Source: Drosophila pseudoobscura
Lineage: Eukaryota > Arthropoda > Insecta > Diptera > Drosophilidae
DNA length: 64,000 nt
Assembly (NCBI RefSeq): GCF_009870125.1
Contig: NC_046683.1
Coordinates: 40,625,869-40,689,868 of the forward strand
Direction of reading: 5' to 3'
Part shown: positions 12,101-23,734 of the stretch, piece by piece
Layout: every line of letters starts with the position of its first letter
Numbering within the stretch: the first letter of the stretch is position 1
Program-made: the position numbers and the translations under genes
The notes under the pieces: generated by a model
Seen by the model: only the letters and a program-made list of their open reading frames with translations
Told to the model about the DNA's origin: nothing
Databases searched by the model: none

Positions 12101-13832
12101 TAATTGTATAGCGCCATGTAAGCGATAACGATGTTTATATGTACTTAATTACAAAAAAAAGCAAAAACAAAAATACTGCAAATCAAACTTGAGAATAACA
12201 AAAAACTTTTTGGATTTTATCTAATAGACAAATACATAATAAATTCATATACATGTGCGGTTGCATTTTTCCAAACCTTTCGGCTCTACATTGCACACAT
12301 GAATACTTTACCGAGGCACGGCGCACTTGGCTGCCAACGTAAATCTACCGAAGGAGGAGATTTAGATGCAGAAGCAGAAGCAGAAGCAGATGCAGATACA
12401 GATATAAAGATATATTTACACATAGATACAGACATACAAAAATAAATCCTTCACCCATTGCAAGTCGATGCACCAAACCTGCAGCAAAGAGAGTAGAGTT
12501 GTACTTGAAGGAAACCTGAAACAAAATTTGTAATCATAATATTATGACTATTTTTTTTTTTTTGTAGATTTTACTAGGAATAATATATCTGTAATTTCGA
12601 ACACTTTTAAAGTCCGAATTTATTACCAAACAAAAGGAAAAATGAGAAAGGAAAGGAGAAAGAAGAATATTTATCATAAATATAAACAAAATTGATTACA
12701 CGTTAGTAAATAAATTGCACAGAAAACAGGAAAACTCATTTCATGCATACAAACATACATGTATACAAACTAATTGTACATTTTTTAATTAATAATACTA
12801 TTAAAAATCAAAGAACCTCCGCCGCTTGTCGCCTCTGACCTCAGTGGCCACCGCAGTGCAAAACAAAGCAAAAGTTATTCGATTGTCGTCCTGCAACATA
12901 CATGTAGTAATGTATGTATGTCATAATATATGGCAATATAAAGGCAATGCGAAAACAACAAAAGTCGCAGTTTAAATCGATGGGTCGGGTAGGACGTATG
13001 AAAGATGCTTATCAAAACAACAAAAGCAAGATGGATTGAATTAGTTGTGCTAACCGCATTTCAAATATAGTGGTTAGAATACACGCATGAAACATACATA
13101 TATACATACATATATATAAAAATAATATAATTACATGTATACAAAGAAAACACTAATTATTAATAAAAATTAAAATAAAAACCAAAAAAAAATGTTTTCT
13201 CTTTCAATATTTATTGCACAGATTTGTGAAAGATTGCCTGTCTGCATCTTTTAAGCTTGAATAAAGTTTCTGAAATCAACAGCCAACTTATATAAAGTTT
13301 CAACGCATTCAAGTGCGCTCGAGACCGTAGGAGCACTTTAATTTGAATTTGAATAGCGGTTGCGTTCATTTGATAAGTTTTTGCATCGGACTTATCGTGC
13401 CCGTCTCTACCGCCAACTGCATATCGATACACGAGTGTATGTAAAAACATACCACCAACATACCAATCACATAGGCAATGCAAACAAAATTGGGCAGCAA
13501 AAAAACGAAATGGAACAGAATTTTCAATTAAATTGAATTTGGTTGAACTTTATTTCTGCGGAATGAAGGGCCGAATCAAGTGTCGCCTATCGCACAAAAA
13601 TATCGATATACATCAAATAAATATTCTAGTAGAATCAAAAGTCGCGGGTATATGACCTGACTAAAAAAAAAACAGAAAAATAGTGTCCATTTACCCTTAT
13701 CTAAGAAATATAGTTCGTTGAAATATATCGTTGATGATATATCCAATAAAAATATCCTTGTTGATATTTTCCACCCCAAATAATTATCACCTACTAAAAA
13801 TGTATATATCGATATATTGATATATCAATACA

Positions 13833-15502
13833 TTTGTGGGTGGTGGGGCGTATTGAATATAAAAATTATTCGTTGAATCGGTGATGGCCCGGTTGACAAC
13901 ATTTAAATCCTTGTCGCTCACATTCAAAAAAGTTATATTTGGCGCGCACCACTCGTAACCAGTCGATAGTATCGATAGCCGAACTTTGTACCCGACAAAC
14001 ATGTTGCTAATTCCATGCACACATACCCTGGAGGAAATGGATGTTATAGAACTGAGACTATATGTGTCATCCCATGCTCTAATTAATGCAGAAACTAGTC
14101 AGTATCTATTTTAAACGATATTTTGCAATTAGTGGTCTTCTTACAGACACAAAAAATCGCTACACGGATCAGGATTTATATACAAACACCTAATCAAATA
14201 CATGAATAGGCCTTAAAAATGCAATCTAACACAAGGTCTTTATTAATTACGTTTGAAAGCTGGTTGGAAAACAGTATCTTTATATAATATTCACGAAATA
14301 GGGTATACAAACGCCCATACCCTGGTTGACAACAAATGAGTCTGCAAATACCAGCAACATTGACGTCACAACCTGCGACTATTGAACACTTTTGTTAAAA
14401 TCGTGTTTTTGTCAAAACAAAAAACATGCAAGTACTTAAAAGTAATTAATCCTGATCAAAATTAATTCAGCAATCATATAAAAATATCTGGGCAAAACTG
14501 AAAGATCTATATAGCTGGTAATATTCGTCGGAACATCAAAAACGAGGAATATGAAAAATAGAACTTGAATTCGTCAGTATATTTACGGTATATTTTGAAA
14601 ATGAGGCGGTATGTTTCGGTGCTGTTCTGAGGGTCATACTGTAGAAATACTGGTTTTCGCCGCGCTCCCATGGTATTTTTGTCAATTTCATCAATCTATT
14701 AATTTAATTTTCAATGTTATATAAAAATCCAATAAAAGCAAGTATTTCGAATAGGCCAATCATGTATAGAATTGATTCATCAATAGTAAAAAATTGAGTG
14801 GGCATGGCTAAATGTTCTATATAGATAGTATTATTCAACGGAACAAAGAATATGAGGAATTGGTCGTTTTTTTAATTCGCCGCAGTTCGCCCCAGTTCGC
14901 CGCAGTTTCGCTTTAGCAACAATGAGTCTCGTTCCAAACACAAACATGTTGCTAATTCCATGCACACATACCCTGGGGGAAATGGATGTTATAGAATTGT
15001 GAATACGTTTGTCTTCCAAGGCTCAGTAGGTATCAGGATCGAGATAAATATATACAAGATACTAATAATACACACGAATAAGTCAAAAACATATCAGTTT
15101 GAGAAAAGGTGTTAATAAATTGCGTTTGATCTACATACAAAATTAAGGAAATAGGGTGCACAAAGGCCTATACACACATCATGTCTTCAAATACTAGCAA
15201 CATTGCAACTGTTTTTTTTATTGAACTATGTTGTTTAAACCTTGTTTTAGTCAAAATACAATAAAAGCAAAGGATTAAAAGCTATCCAATCTTGTAGAAA
15301 ATTTATTCATCAATGGGCTAAAATTATGTGGGCACGGCTAAATGTTCTATATAGCTGGTAATATTCGTCGGAATATCAAAAACGAGGAATATGCAAAATA
15401 GAACTTGAATTCGTCAGTATATTTACGGTATATTTTGAAAATGAGGCGGTATGTTTCGGTATATTTCTGAGGGTCGGACGGTATATTTTATCGGTCACAC
15501 TG
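13833..15502. repeat. Diverged tandem duplication of the dor upstream region
   Basis: Segments recur in the same order. The run ACATGTTGCTAATTCCATGC is at about 14000 and 14946. A block with AGCTGGTAATATTCGTCGGAA is at about 14511 and 15350, and one with GGTATATTTTGAAAATGAGG at about 14588 and 15426. The start of the first unit (13833-13870) also resembles the dor leader just after 15502 (TTTGTGGG, GTGGGGCGTATTGA). Offsets of roughly 840-950 bp show unequal indels since duplication. Confidence 0.8.
15480..15502 (+). promoter_or_regulatory. dor: dor core promoter: motif 6-like plus motif 1-like elements
   Basis: GGTATATTTT at 15480-15489 matches the Drosophila promoter motif 6 core, and GGTCACACTG at 15493-15502 matches motif 1 (the M1BP site). 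Both lie 70-95 bp before the dor start codon. This TATA-less pair is typical of broadly expressed genes. A decayed copy, GGTCATACTG, is in the upstream duplicate at 14632-14641. Confidence 0.75.
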
Positions 15503-15572
15503 TTTGTGGGTTGTGGGGCGTATTGATAATAAAAATTAGATAAAAATTTAAAACTAAATAAATTGTGGAAAA

Positions 15573-18500
15573 ATGGCTCAGGCAATGCCAAACCAGCCCA
15601 AATTTCTCCCTCGCATAGAGCGCATGGTGACAACATCCAACTCGTACGTCGCAACTTCATCCGGCAATCCCTTTGATGTGGAGGAGGAGGATGAGATATT
15701 TAGTAAACACAAAATAGTACTCCGAGTGCCGACCGACTGCACAGGCGACCTGATGCACTTGACTGTCTCTAAGAATTGGCTCGTTTGCTTGCTAGGCTCA
15801 GCGGAACGTACAACTCTACTGCGCTTTTTCCTTCCGCGTGCTATTCCACCGGGTGGTAAGTTTCGACAGGAAAAAGTACGACTACTAATTACTTTTACAC
15901 ATACAACTGATTTGCAGAAGTGGCGCTCGAGCGATATCTTTCGGGATCTGGCTACAAGATTACAAAGATTTTTCTAGACCACACCGGGCATCATTTGGTC
16001 ATCTCCGTGGTCCCGAAGTCAGCATCAGCCGGAGTCTCCGCCGACTTTCTGTACATTCACAGCACCGAATCGTCCACAGCGCAGCAGTTGAAGGTGCGTC
16101 GGATAGAAAAGTTCAAGGACCATGAAATCACAGCTGTGGCGTTTAACCCGTACTATGGCAATGAGTCGACGACAGGTCCCATACTCCTGGGCACCAGTCG
16201 CGGCCTTTTATTCGAAACAGAGCTAAGTCCCACCAGCGACAGTCACACTCAGCGCAAGCAGCTCTATGACTTGGGTCTGGGTCGCCCCAAATATCCAATC
16301 ACCGGCTTGAAATTGCTACGGGTGCCCAACAGCAGTCGGTACATCGTTGTGGTCACCAGTCCGGAATGCATTTACACATTCCAGGAGACACTGAAGCCGG
16401 ACGATCGCACCCTCCAGCCCATATTCAATGCGTATGTAAATGGGGTGCAAGAGCCACATTGCGAGGAGCGCAAGACCGACTTGACCTACTCCCAGCTACG
16501 ATTCTTTGCCCCGCCAAATAGCAAATACCCTAAGCAGTGGGCGTGGCTCTGCGGGGCAGGCATACGCGTGGGTGAAGTAAGTAACTAGCGGCTGCCGCTG
16601 GCTCCAAATTGATTATTTCTTGTTTGGATTTCCAGCTTTCGATCGAAGCGAATGGCAGTGCAACTCTTCTGGGCGACACCCTGATCAGCCTGGACTTTGA
16701 GAAGGTTAAGCACTTGTCGTACGAGGAGCGTCGCCTGCATGTGCCCAAGGCATTCGTCCTCACCGAGTACCATGCCGTGCTCCTCTATGCAGATCACATA
16801 CGAGCCGTTTGCCTACTGAACCAGGAGCTGGTCTATCAGGAGCCACTGGACGAAGCCCGAGTCGGCAAGCCGCTAAACATTGAGCGTGATGACATCACCG
16901 GATCCATCTATCTGTACACCGTCAAGGCAGTGTTCAACTTGAGAATCACACGCGAGGAACGAAATGTGTGGCGGATATACCTGGACAAGGGACAATACGA
17001 ACTAGCTACAGCCCACGCAGCGGAGGTGCCCGAGCATCTGGACTTGGTCCTTGCGCAGCGTGCAGACGCCGCCTTTATAGAGGGCTCCTATGAGGTGGCA
17101 GCAGACTATTATGCGGAGACGGGCAAGTCCTTCGAAGAGGTCTGTCTGAAATTTATGGTGCTGCCAGACAAGCGGCCAATTATCAACTACGTGAAGAAGC
17201 GTCTTAGCCGTTTGACCACAATGCCAGCTGATGTGGAGGCCATGGAGGAGGATCATGCGACTGCCATTAAAGCCCTGGTGGTGTGGCTCATCGATCTTTA
17301 CCTAATTCAAATAAACATGCCCGACCAAAACGCAGACTGGCGCCAGGCGTGGCAATCCGAGTACGACGAGTTTATGCGGGAGCCGCCCGTCCTCGGCTGC
17401 ACAACTCGGAATAGCGCAGCGGTACAGCAGCTAATTGCCGAGCATGCGGATCCCCACAACATGGCCCAGTTCGCTATCGCCATTGGCGACTACGAGGAAG
17501 TGGTTGCACAGCAACTGAAGGCCGAACGTTATGTCGACGCATTGCAGACACTAGGCAAGCAACGCGACATGCAGCTCTATTACAAGTACGCGCCCGTACT
17601 TATGGAAAAGCTGCCCAAGCCCACAATCGATGTCCTCATAGCGCAGGGCGCCAACTTGGAGGTGGAGAAGCTGGTGCCCACACTTATAGTCATAGACACG
17701 CCCGAGCAGAGGGAGCAGACCATTCGTTATCTGGAATTTGCCATCTATAAGTTGAACACCACTAACGATGCCATCCACAATTTCCTCTTGCATCTTTACG
17801 CACAGTACGAGCCAAAATTGCTCATGAAGTACCTAGAAATTCAGGGTCGGGACGAAAGTCTTGTGCACTATGACATCCACTACGCGCTCAAGGTGTGCAC
17901 AGATCTCGATGTGAAGGTGGCATGTGTTTTCCTGCAGTGTATACTGCACATGTGGATTTCTGCGGTGGATCTGGCACTGAAATTCGATATGAAGCTGGCC
18001 AAGGAGACGGCCTCGAGGCCCACAGACAGTAGGATGCGCCGCAAACTATGGCTGCGTATAGGTAATTGAAACGAATTGCTCATAAATAGTATGTCGTCTC
18101 ACCCAATAGCTTATCCTTGTTGTGCCTCCTGCAGCTTGTCATGATATCAAGGGAACCAACGATGTGAAGAAGGCCCTCAATCTGCTCAAAGAGTGCGAGC
18201 TGCTGCGCATCGAGGATCTATTGCCATTCTTTTCCGACTTTGAGAAAATAGATAATTTTAAGGAGGCTATTTGCGATGCCTTAAAGGTAGGATTTATGAT
18301 TAATGATCTTTACAGGAACGGATAACTTTTTCCTTTTTATCACTATCAGGACTATAATCAGCGTATCCAAGAGCTGCAACGTGAAATGGCCGAGACCCAG
18401 GAGCAGTCGGACCGCGTAGGAAAGGAGCTGCAACAACTGCGTGATCATAGAATCTGCATAGATGCCCAGGATACTTGCTCCATCTGCGAAATCATGCTCC

Positions 18501-18841
18501 CAATAAGACCATTCTTTGTGTTCATCTGTGGGCACAAATTCCACAGTGACTGCCTTGAAAAGCAGGTGATGCCCCTGCTCAACAAGGACCGCAGTCGGCG
18601 ACTGGGCATATTGAAGCAGCAGCTGGAGGCAGAAATGCAGACGCAATCGCAAGCGCAGGCCTCGACTTCCACGGCTGCTCCCAAGCTGCAAACAGTCGAA
18701 CAGCAAAGAAAGCGTGCCGAGATCAAGACGGAAATCGAGGACATTCTCGCGAGCGAATGCCTCTACTGCAGCATGTTTATTGATACCATCGATCAGCCGT
18801 TCGTTGACGATTGGGAACAGGTGAATGTCGAGTGGGACTAG
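15573..18841 (+). CDS. dor: deep orange (dor): Vps18 subunit of HOPS/CORVET
   Basis: Coding exons: 15573-15855, 15918-16576, 16636-18061, 18135-18286, 18350-18841. All have GT-AG ends and joining phases, giving 1003 residues, about the length known for Dor. Dor is the Vps18/Pep3 core subunit of the complexes that tether endosomes, lysosomes and autophagosomes; mutants have orange eyes from failed pigment-granule delivery. The N-terminal half is the beta-propeller region and the middle the clathrin-heavy-chain-type helical repeat (KQRDMQLYYKYAPVL, LLMKYLEIQG). A coiled coil at about 841-872 precedes a RING-H2 finger: C883, C886, C900, H902, H905, C908, C977, C980. The loop between the last two metal pairs is unusually long (909-976, Gln/Ala-rich). 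The start is the first ATG after the promoter motifs. The gene ends 139 bp from the stop of the convergent neighbour. Confidence 0.97.
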
Positions 18842-18892
18842 TTGTGCGAGTCTGACGAAAATCTACATCCAAATGGATTGTAAATACAAAGT

Positions 18893-18905
18893 ATTTATTA
18901 ATAAA
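18893..18905. terminator. Overlapping convergent poly(A) signals of dor and the C19orf12 homologue
   Basis: The run TTTATTAATAAA holds AATAAA on the plus strand (18900-18905) for dor and AATAAA on the minus strand (18893-18898) for the opposing gene. With only 139 bp between the two stop codons, the 3' UTRs probably overlap or abut. Confidence 0.7.
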
Positions 18906-18980
18906 CCTACAAATCACAACATTACTGGCTATATTTGTCCATTGAATTACGCAAATGGCATGAGCTTCAACTACAGATCG

Positions 18981-19487
18981 TCAATCAATAATTTGCATTC
19001 GCAGCTCATTTGTTACAAATGACATGACGGTATTGAGAACAGCTTGTTGTATCGATGCATTCTGGACTATCAGCGGCAGCAGCATCACTATGTCGGTGGG
19101 ATGTATCTCAGCAACGGCCTTGGACACATGCTGCACCAAGTGCTCGCGCTGTCTGTCCGTCAGGTCGTTGAGTATTACTTCGCCAAGGGGCCTAAATGAA
19201 CCTAAATGAAATGAAATGCAAGTAAAAAATAGTCATTGATTATGAAGCGTTCAAAGGTGAATGATGAGGTCCACTGCTTCCTCACCGCTAGTCATTTTGT
19301 ACGCCGCAATGCCACCGGCCGCACCGCCAACTGCCAGACCCACAGGGCCCATAAGCATTCCGCCAGCGAAGGCGCAGGCTCCACAAATAGCTGCTCCCTT
19401 GCCAGACTGCTTTACGGCGACACGAACATTCCGCTCGTCGGCCACAATGGCAATCGCCTCCATCAACTCCCGCGTATCAATGGGCAT
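18981..19487 (-). CDS. CG3740: C19orf12 homologue (CG3740-like), glycine-zipper membrane protein
   Basis: Minus-strand exons 19487-19286 and 19201-18981, joined in phase 1 across an 84-bp intron, give 140 residues. The family (human C19orf12, mutated in neurodegeneration with brain iron accumulation, MPAN) sits at mitochondria, ER and lipid droplets. Family marks: AVKQSGKGA at 25-33, then a Gly/Ala-rich hydrophobic hairpin (about 31-63), then KMTSG at the splice junction and FRPLGEVIL, parallel to the MTSGxFxP region of the human protein. A soluble alpha-helical end (ILNDLTDRQ to MQIID) follows. An in-frame ATG at 19523 would add 12 residues; I chose 19487 because the next residues fit the family better. 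It shares an upstream region with hfw (divergent) and its 3' end with dor. The CG number is from memory of the 2B region and is less sure than the family. Confidence 0.92.
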
Positions 19488-19722
19488 TTTTGAGCTACGT
19501 GGTTTTACAGCGTAATTTCGCAATCTAAATCCAATCCAAAGTTCGATTTTAGAGCTTCCGTACTAATATGTATCTAAAATCTGATAATATTTGTAAATTA
19601 ATCAAAAATATATTTTTAGAAATTAAATAAGTATTTACTAAAAAAACAACGCAATTTGTTCCTTGGGCGACGAAATATAATTTTTGTTTTTGTTTGTCCC
19701 GATGTAAAATATATATATGAAT

Positions 19723-19788
19723 ATATCGATATGTTTGTAGATGATTCGATTCAGTAGCGAATCACTTGTTGCATCGATAATATCGATG
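19723..19788. promoter_or_regulatory. DRE-type sites between divergent genes
   Basis: ATATCGATAT at 19723-19732 and a doubled site at 19771-19788 (ATCGATAATATCGAT) fit the DNA-replication-related element (TATCGATA, DREF/BEAF-32). They lie in the 700-bp gap between the start of the C19orf12 homologue (minus) and hfw (plus), so they may serve both. Confidence 0.55.
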
Positions 19789-20190
19789 AAGGAATCAGTG
19801 CTGTGTAACACCAAAACTAACAACAGCTGCGATTAGCAGCCCACTAACAGCCCACTGTTCACGCACTGTTACTTTTGTTTTGTTCGAATTAAGTTAAAGC
19901 TAATGCATATAGAACGTTCGATTGTTGCTGTTCGTAGATGATAATCTTTCGGTAGATCAGTACTGCAAGCCACCCAACGAATGAAAACGCCCAGTCGCCA
20001 AACAGTTGGTGGCATTTGTCTGTGCTGCTGCTGCCAATTTTCTATGCGCAGATCATTTAATGGCACGGCGTGTGGATATGAAAATGTGAATTATTCGGCA
20101 ACCAGTGTGTTTTTCACAAACCGAACCACAATCGGAGTAAATAGGCGTTCAACTCCACTTTAGCTGCGTTTCATTAGAGATCAAAAGGCA

Positions 20191-23032
20191 ATGTTCCCCT
20201 GCAAACACGTAAGTCGAACGCGCAGGCAACTAAATTTATATTATGTACAATATGAAGGTATGTACGTATGAAGGTGTGTGTATGGAGACAAATCGTTTTA
20301 ATCTTTAAAACATGTTGTAAATAAATGATTTGCGAAAATGTGCATTGATAAAAGAGCGATATGTCTTATCTCTTTTAATTTTTGACATAATACCTTATGT
20401 AAATATATATGTATGTACATACATATATATACAGTGTGTATGTAGATTCTAAAGGACTTTTAAACGGGACCAGTAGCCGTCTGCATATTGCACAGAAAAT
20501 TCAGTTTGATTTTTCGTACACTCATCATGCTGCTCATCACTCATCATGTTGCATGTTGGCCCGTTTAAAAAATTCTTTATATTCCGACATATAACTTCCA
20601 CCAGATCGGGGGGGCTGCACCACATGCGCTTGTTAAATAAATTTAATGTTTTTATTGGACCGCTGTTATCGCATTCAACCGATCCGTTAATTAATTGCTT
20701 AATTAGCGTAGCGGTGTCATTTGGAATTAAGCCGCCAAGGCGCTAAAACGAAGAGGAGCAAACAAGTATAAGCCATTTGGATAGACCCCTACCCCCATGT
20801 GTGTGAGTAGGGTTGCGCTGGCTAGGGCCTGTGGCGCTTCGAGTGCCACACCTACCTACGCTTATTGCCATAGGGCGAGAGGCGGCACCCCCGAGCGAGG
20901 GCCAAGCCCTTGCCGCGTTGTGGTAGCTAATTCATTGCGTAAACAAACCCCGCCAAATATAGTAAATATTTGCATACGTATAACGTACGAGTACGGGGGT
21001 GTCCCCTTTCCCTTCTCCCCATCGGCGATTCAGTAATATTAATGTGTTGTTCTTTGTTTTACAGCAGTGCACATTGCTTTGGCTATTGCTGATGCTCCTT
21101 ACTACTGGACACGCACGCGCACGACCAGAACAGCAACAGGCTTCGGCGGACGAGCCGTTGGAGGCTAAACCGGAAGATGGTCACTCCTTGACAGCTCCTC
21201 GCCCAGCCGATGATGAATTGGCAACTGTGGCGCCAACAACGACACCAGTTCCCGCTGTGGCTATCACGCAGGGAGCCACAACTGGTGCTGCAACTGAAGC
21301 CACCCACTCTCAGCCCGTCGTAACGGCAGTGCCAGCTACGTCCTCTACCTCCACCTCAACCACTGTCCCCGCCCCGCTGCTGCCAGCTGCCCCGGAGCAG
21401 CCCGAGTATCTGAAGCACTGTTTTTATGCCGATGAGCACTTGTGCATGTATGGCCATGACGGCCAAGGCAACGAAGCACCAGACGTACTGGGTCACATAT
21501 CGACAACACCAGAGTCCGACTCGCAAGGTATTGGCTTACAGGTCAATGCTAGTCAGGGTAACAGCCAGAACCTAGAACGCAATGCCAACAGCTGTCAGTG
21601 CCACGAGCATCCGGCGAAGGCCAACTCCTGGTATTGCTGCAACATATCGCAAATGTCAATGATCTCAAGCTGCAGCAATATATCAAAATGGACAAATCTG
21701 CACGTGCGAAATCTCACAGTGAGAACCATAGATCTCTCCAATCCCATCTTCCGCTCTCTCCAGTCACTGGCAGTGACCGATGGAAATATTACGCGACTGA
21801 TTAATGCCTTTCCGCGACACTCGGCCCTCAAGTGCCTCAACATATCAAACAACAATATTTCGGAGATACCATCACGAATGTTCAAGGATGTTCCCCATTT
21901 GGAATTCTTTGGAATGTCGCGAAACAATCTATCATTAGTGCCACATCACAATCAGAACAAAAATATTACAGTGGACATTAGGTGAGGATCGGATCGGATC
22001 TCTTTTCTATTTCCATTTCCGCTCGTGTTACATAATCCTATTTTGATTTCTATGAACTTTCCTTTTCAGTGGTAATATGCGCATGCTCTGCAATCCACTA
22101 AACGAAATCATAAACAATGATTCATTCAACTTTGTGAACCCCAAGCACTCTTACTGCTTGTATAATGCCACCCACGAATGGTTCCAGTCCACAGATCTGG
22201 TGTCCGTGGAGCAGCTGGAAAGCACGAAGCGTTGCATGACCAAGTGTCCAGTGATACCGAACTATGGAAGCTGCAAGTGCAGATTCGAGAGCATCATGAT
22301 TATACAGGATGATCAGTCCAAGCCCAAATGCCATGTCGACTGCTCCAACCTGGGACTGGTGGAGCTGCCACCAAGACTTCCCGATAACACGTTCGTGCTG
22401 AATATAACCAACAACAAAATCACTAGTCTAGGCGACCATTTCCAAACCAATCCAACATATCACAACATAAACAGACTGGTGGCCGACAACAATCAGATAT
22501 CCTCCATTTACGAATTTGAGGGGACAAAGTTTATTGAGAATTTCCAGCGCATCTACATGCGCAATAATTCTCTAAGCAAGGTGAGTGTTGGCTGATAACT
22601 GAGAGCTGAGAACAACTGCATTGAAACAAAAAATGTACATTACAGATACCCGAATACTTTCTAAACAACGCACTAATGGATACAGGTCGTCGTATTTACC
22701 TGGCAGGCAACAAGCTGCAATGCGACTGCAACTCAGCCAAAACTCTTCAGAACTGGCTCAAGGAGCGAAGCACAGACATACCCGACTACATGGAGATACG
22801 CTGCCGGAATATACCCCAGAGTGTCATAGAGCTGCAGGAGGCCAAACTATGCCAGTCACCGCCTGATTGGACAGACTATATATACTATTTGATAGCCGCG
22901 GAAGTCATCCTGCTGCTGGGTCTTATCACCAAAGTGTCCTATGATTATTGGGTATTTAAGACGTCTGGCTATTTACCGTGGCCAGCTAGTAAAATGCCCA
23001 AATTGCCTTGCGACTGGTTGTGCGAGTCCTAG
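20191..23032 (+). CDS. hfw: halfway / singed wings (hfw): leucine-rich-repeat surface protein
   Basis: Exons 20191-20208, 21065-21981, 22070-22580, 22646-23032; all phases join, giving 610 residues. The first coding exon is tiny (MFPCKH, 18 nt) and continues straight into a hydrophobic signal peptide (CTLLWLLLMLL). A Thr/Pro/Ala-rich spacer follows, then a Cys cluster (CQCHEHP...WYCCN), leucine-rich repeats (LKCLNISNNNISEIP, FVLNITNNKITSL), LRR-flanking Cys regions (CKCRFESIM...CHVDC) and a C-terminal cap (LQCDCN...). A membrane segment sits at about 559-577 (YLIAAEVILLLGLIT) with a short tail ending CDWLCES. Mutants are known for a failed ecdysone response at pupariation, which fits its place beside br. 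The 856-bp first intron has a GC-richer patch at about 20800-20960 of unknown meaning. Confidence 0.93.
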
Positions 23033-23514
23033 ATAGAGATTTAGAGGAAGAGGACTTAGTCCTTGGCGAACAACCAAAATATCCTAAGATGGCTAGACAG
23101 CTAGACATGCGAGTCGTAAAGAGAAATAGACCTGGCGTTAGCCCTAAATTTTGAAAGGGAAATGTTGGCCTATACCCGGACCTTAACACAATCAAACGGT
23201 AGAAATGGCTGGGCGTACTATTATACCTGATAGTGGAACTATGTGCCTTTTATATGCATATGCATACACATGTACATACATATATAATCCAATTTGTATT
23301 TTTTTTGGTTTTTATATTCGGTATCTTAAGTGTAAAACTGCAAAGAGCTGCCAGTACCCAAATTTACTATATATTGTATAAGACTTTTTAGTTTTCTATT
23401 CTGCGAGATAGGACCTCGCCCGACCACAGATATAAATCCATTTGTCAGAATGTTCTTGCCAGTAACGTTACATTGTCCAAGTGTAATAGTCATTAATTTT
23501 AATCGTGAAACAAG

Positions 23515-23734
23515 ATGGGAGTCAAATCCACTCTCAACCGAATGCCCATCATGATGGACCGCAGATTCCACTCTGAATATAAATTCGTAAAAACGTACGT
23601 GGTCAGTAATGCGGCTTAATGTGGTGGTCCTCCTGCAGATTTTTCCAAACAACTGTGTGGATAATTTCGTAGAGCCTTACATTGATCTAGTCGATCTTGC
23701 TTCCATGGAGAGGGATGATTTGAAAAGCATATAA
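23515..23734 (+). CDS. Possible small two-exon ORF (55 aa), unrecognised
   Basis: ATG 23515 opens MGVKSTLNRM...EYKF to 23586. A putative 52-bp intron (GTAAAA donor, CTTAAT branch-like site, CCTCCTGCAG acceptor) leads to exon 23639-23734 with IFPNNCVDNF...DDLKSI and TAA. The intron has ordinary Drosophila size and signals and the second exon reads like protein. It could equally be a relic of a longer gene or chance. A minus-strand frame of 108 codons (23326-23652) overlaps it. No family is recognised. Confidence 0.3.

Larger units (their letters stand above)
7546..13832. other. br 3' UTR and intergenic region
   Basis: No convincing gene over 6 kb. The 5' part is presumably the long 3' UTR of the Z1-type transcript, with a candidate AATAAA at 8912-8917. 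The rest is AT-rich with TATA/TACAT simple sequence, a long AT repeat (9101-9160) and CA repeats near 8097. Open frames at 8134-8454 and 11578-11901 look like chance. Confidence 0.6.
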
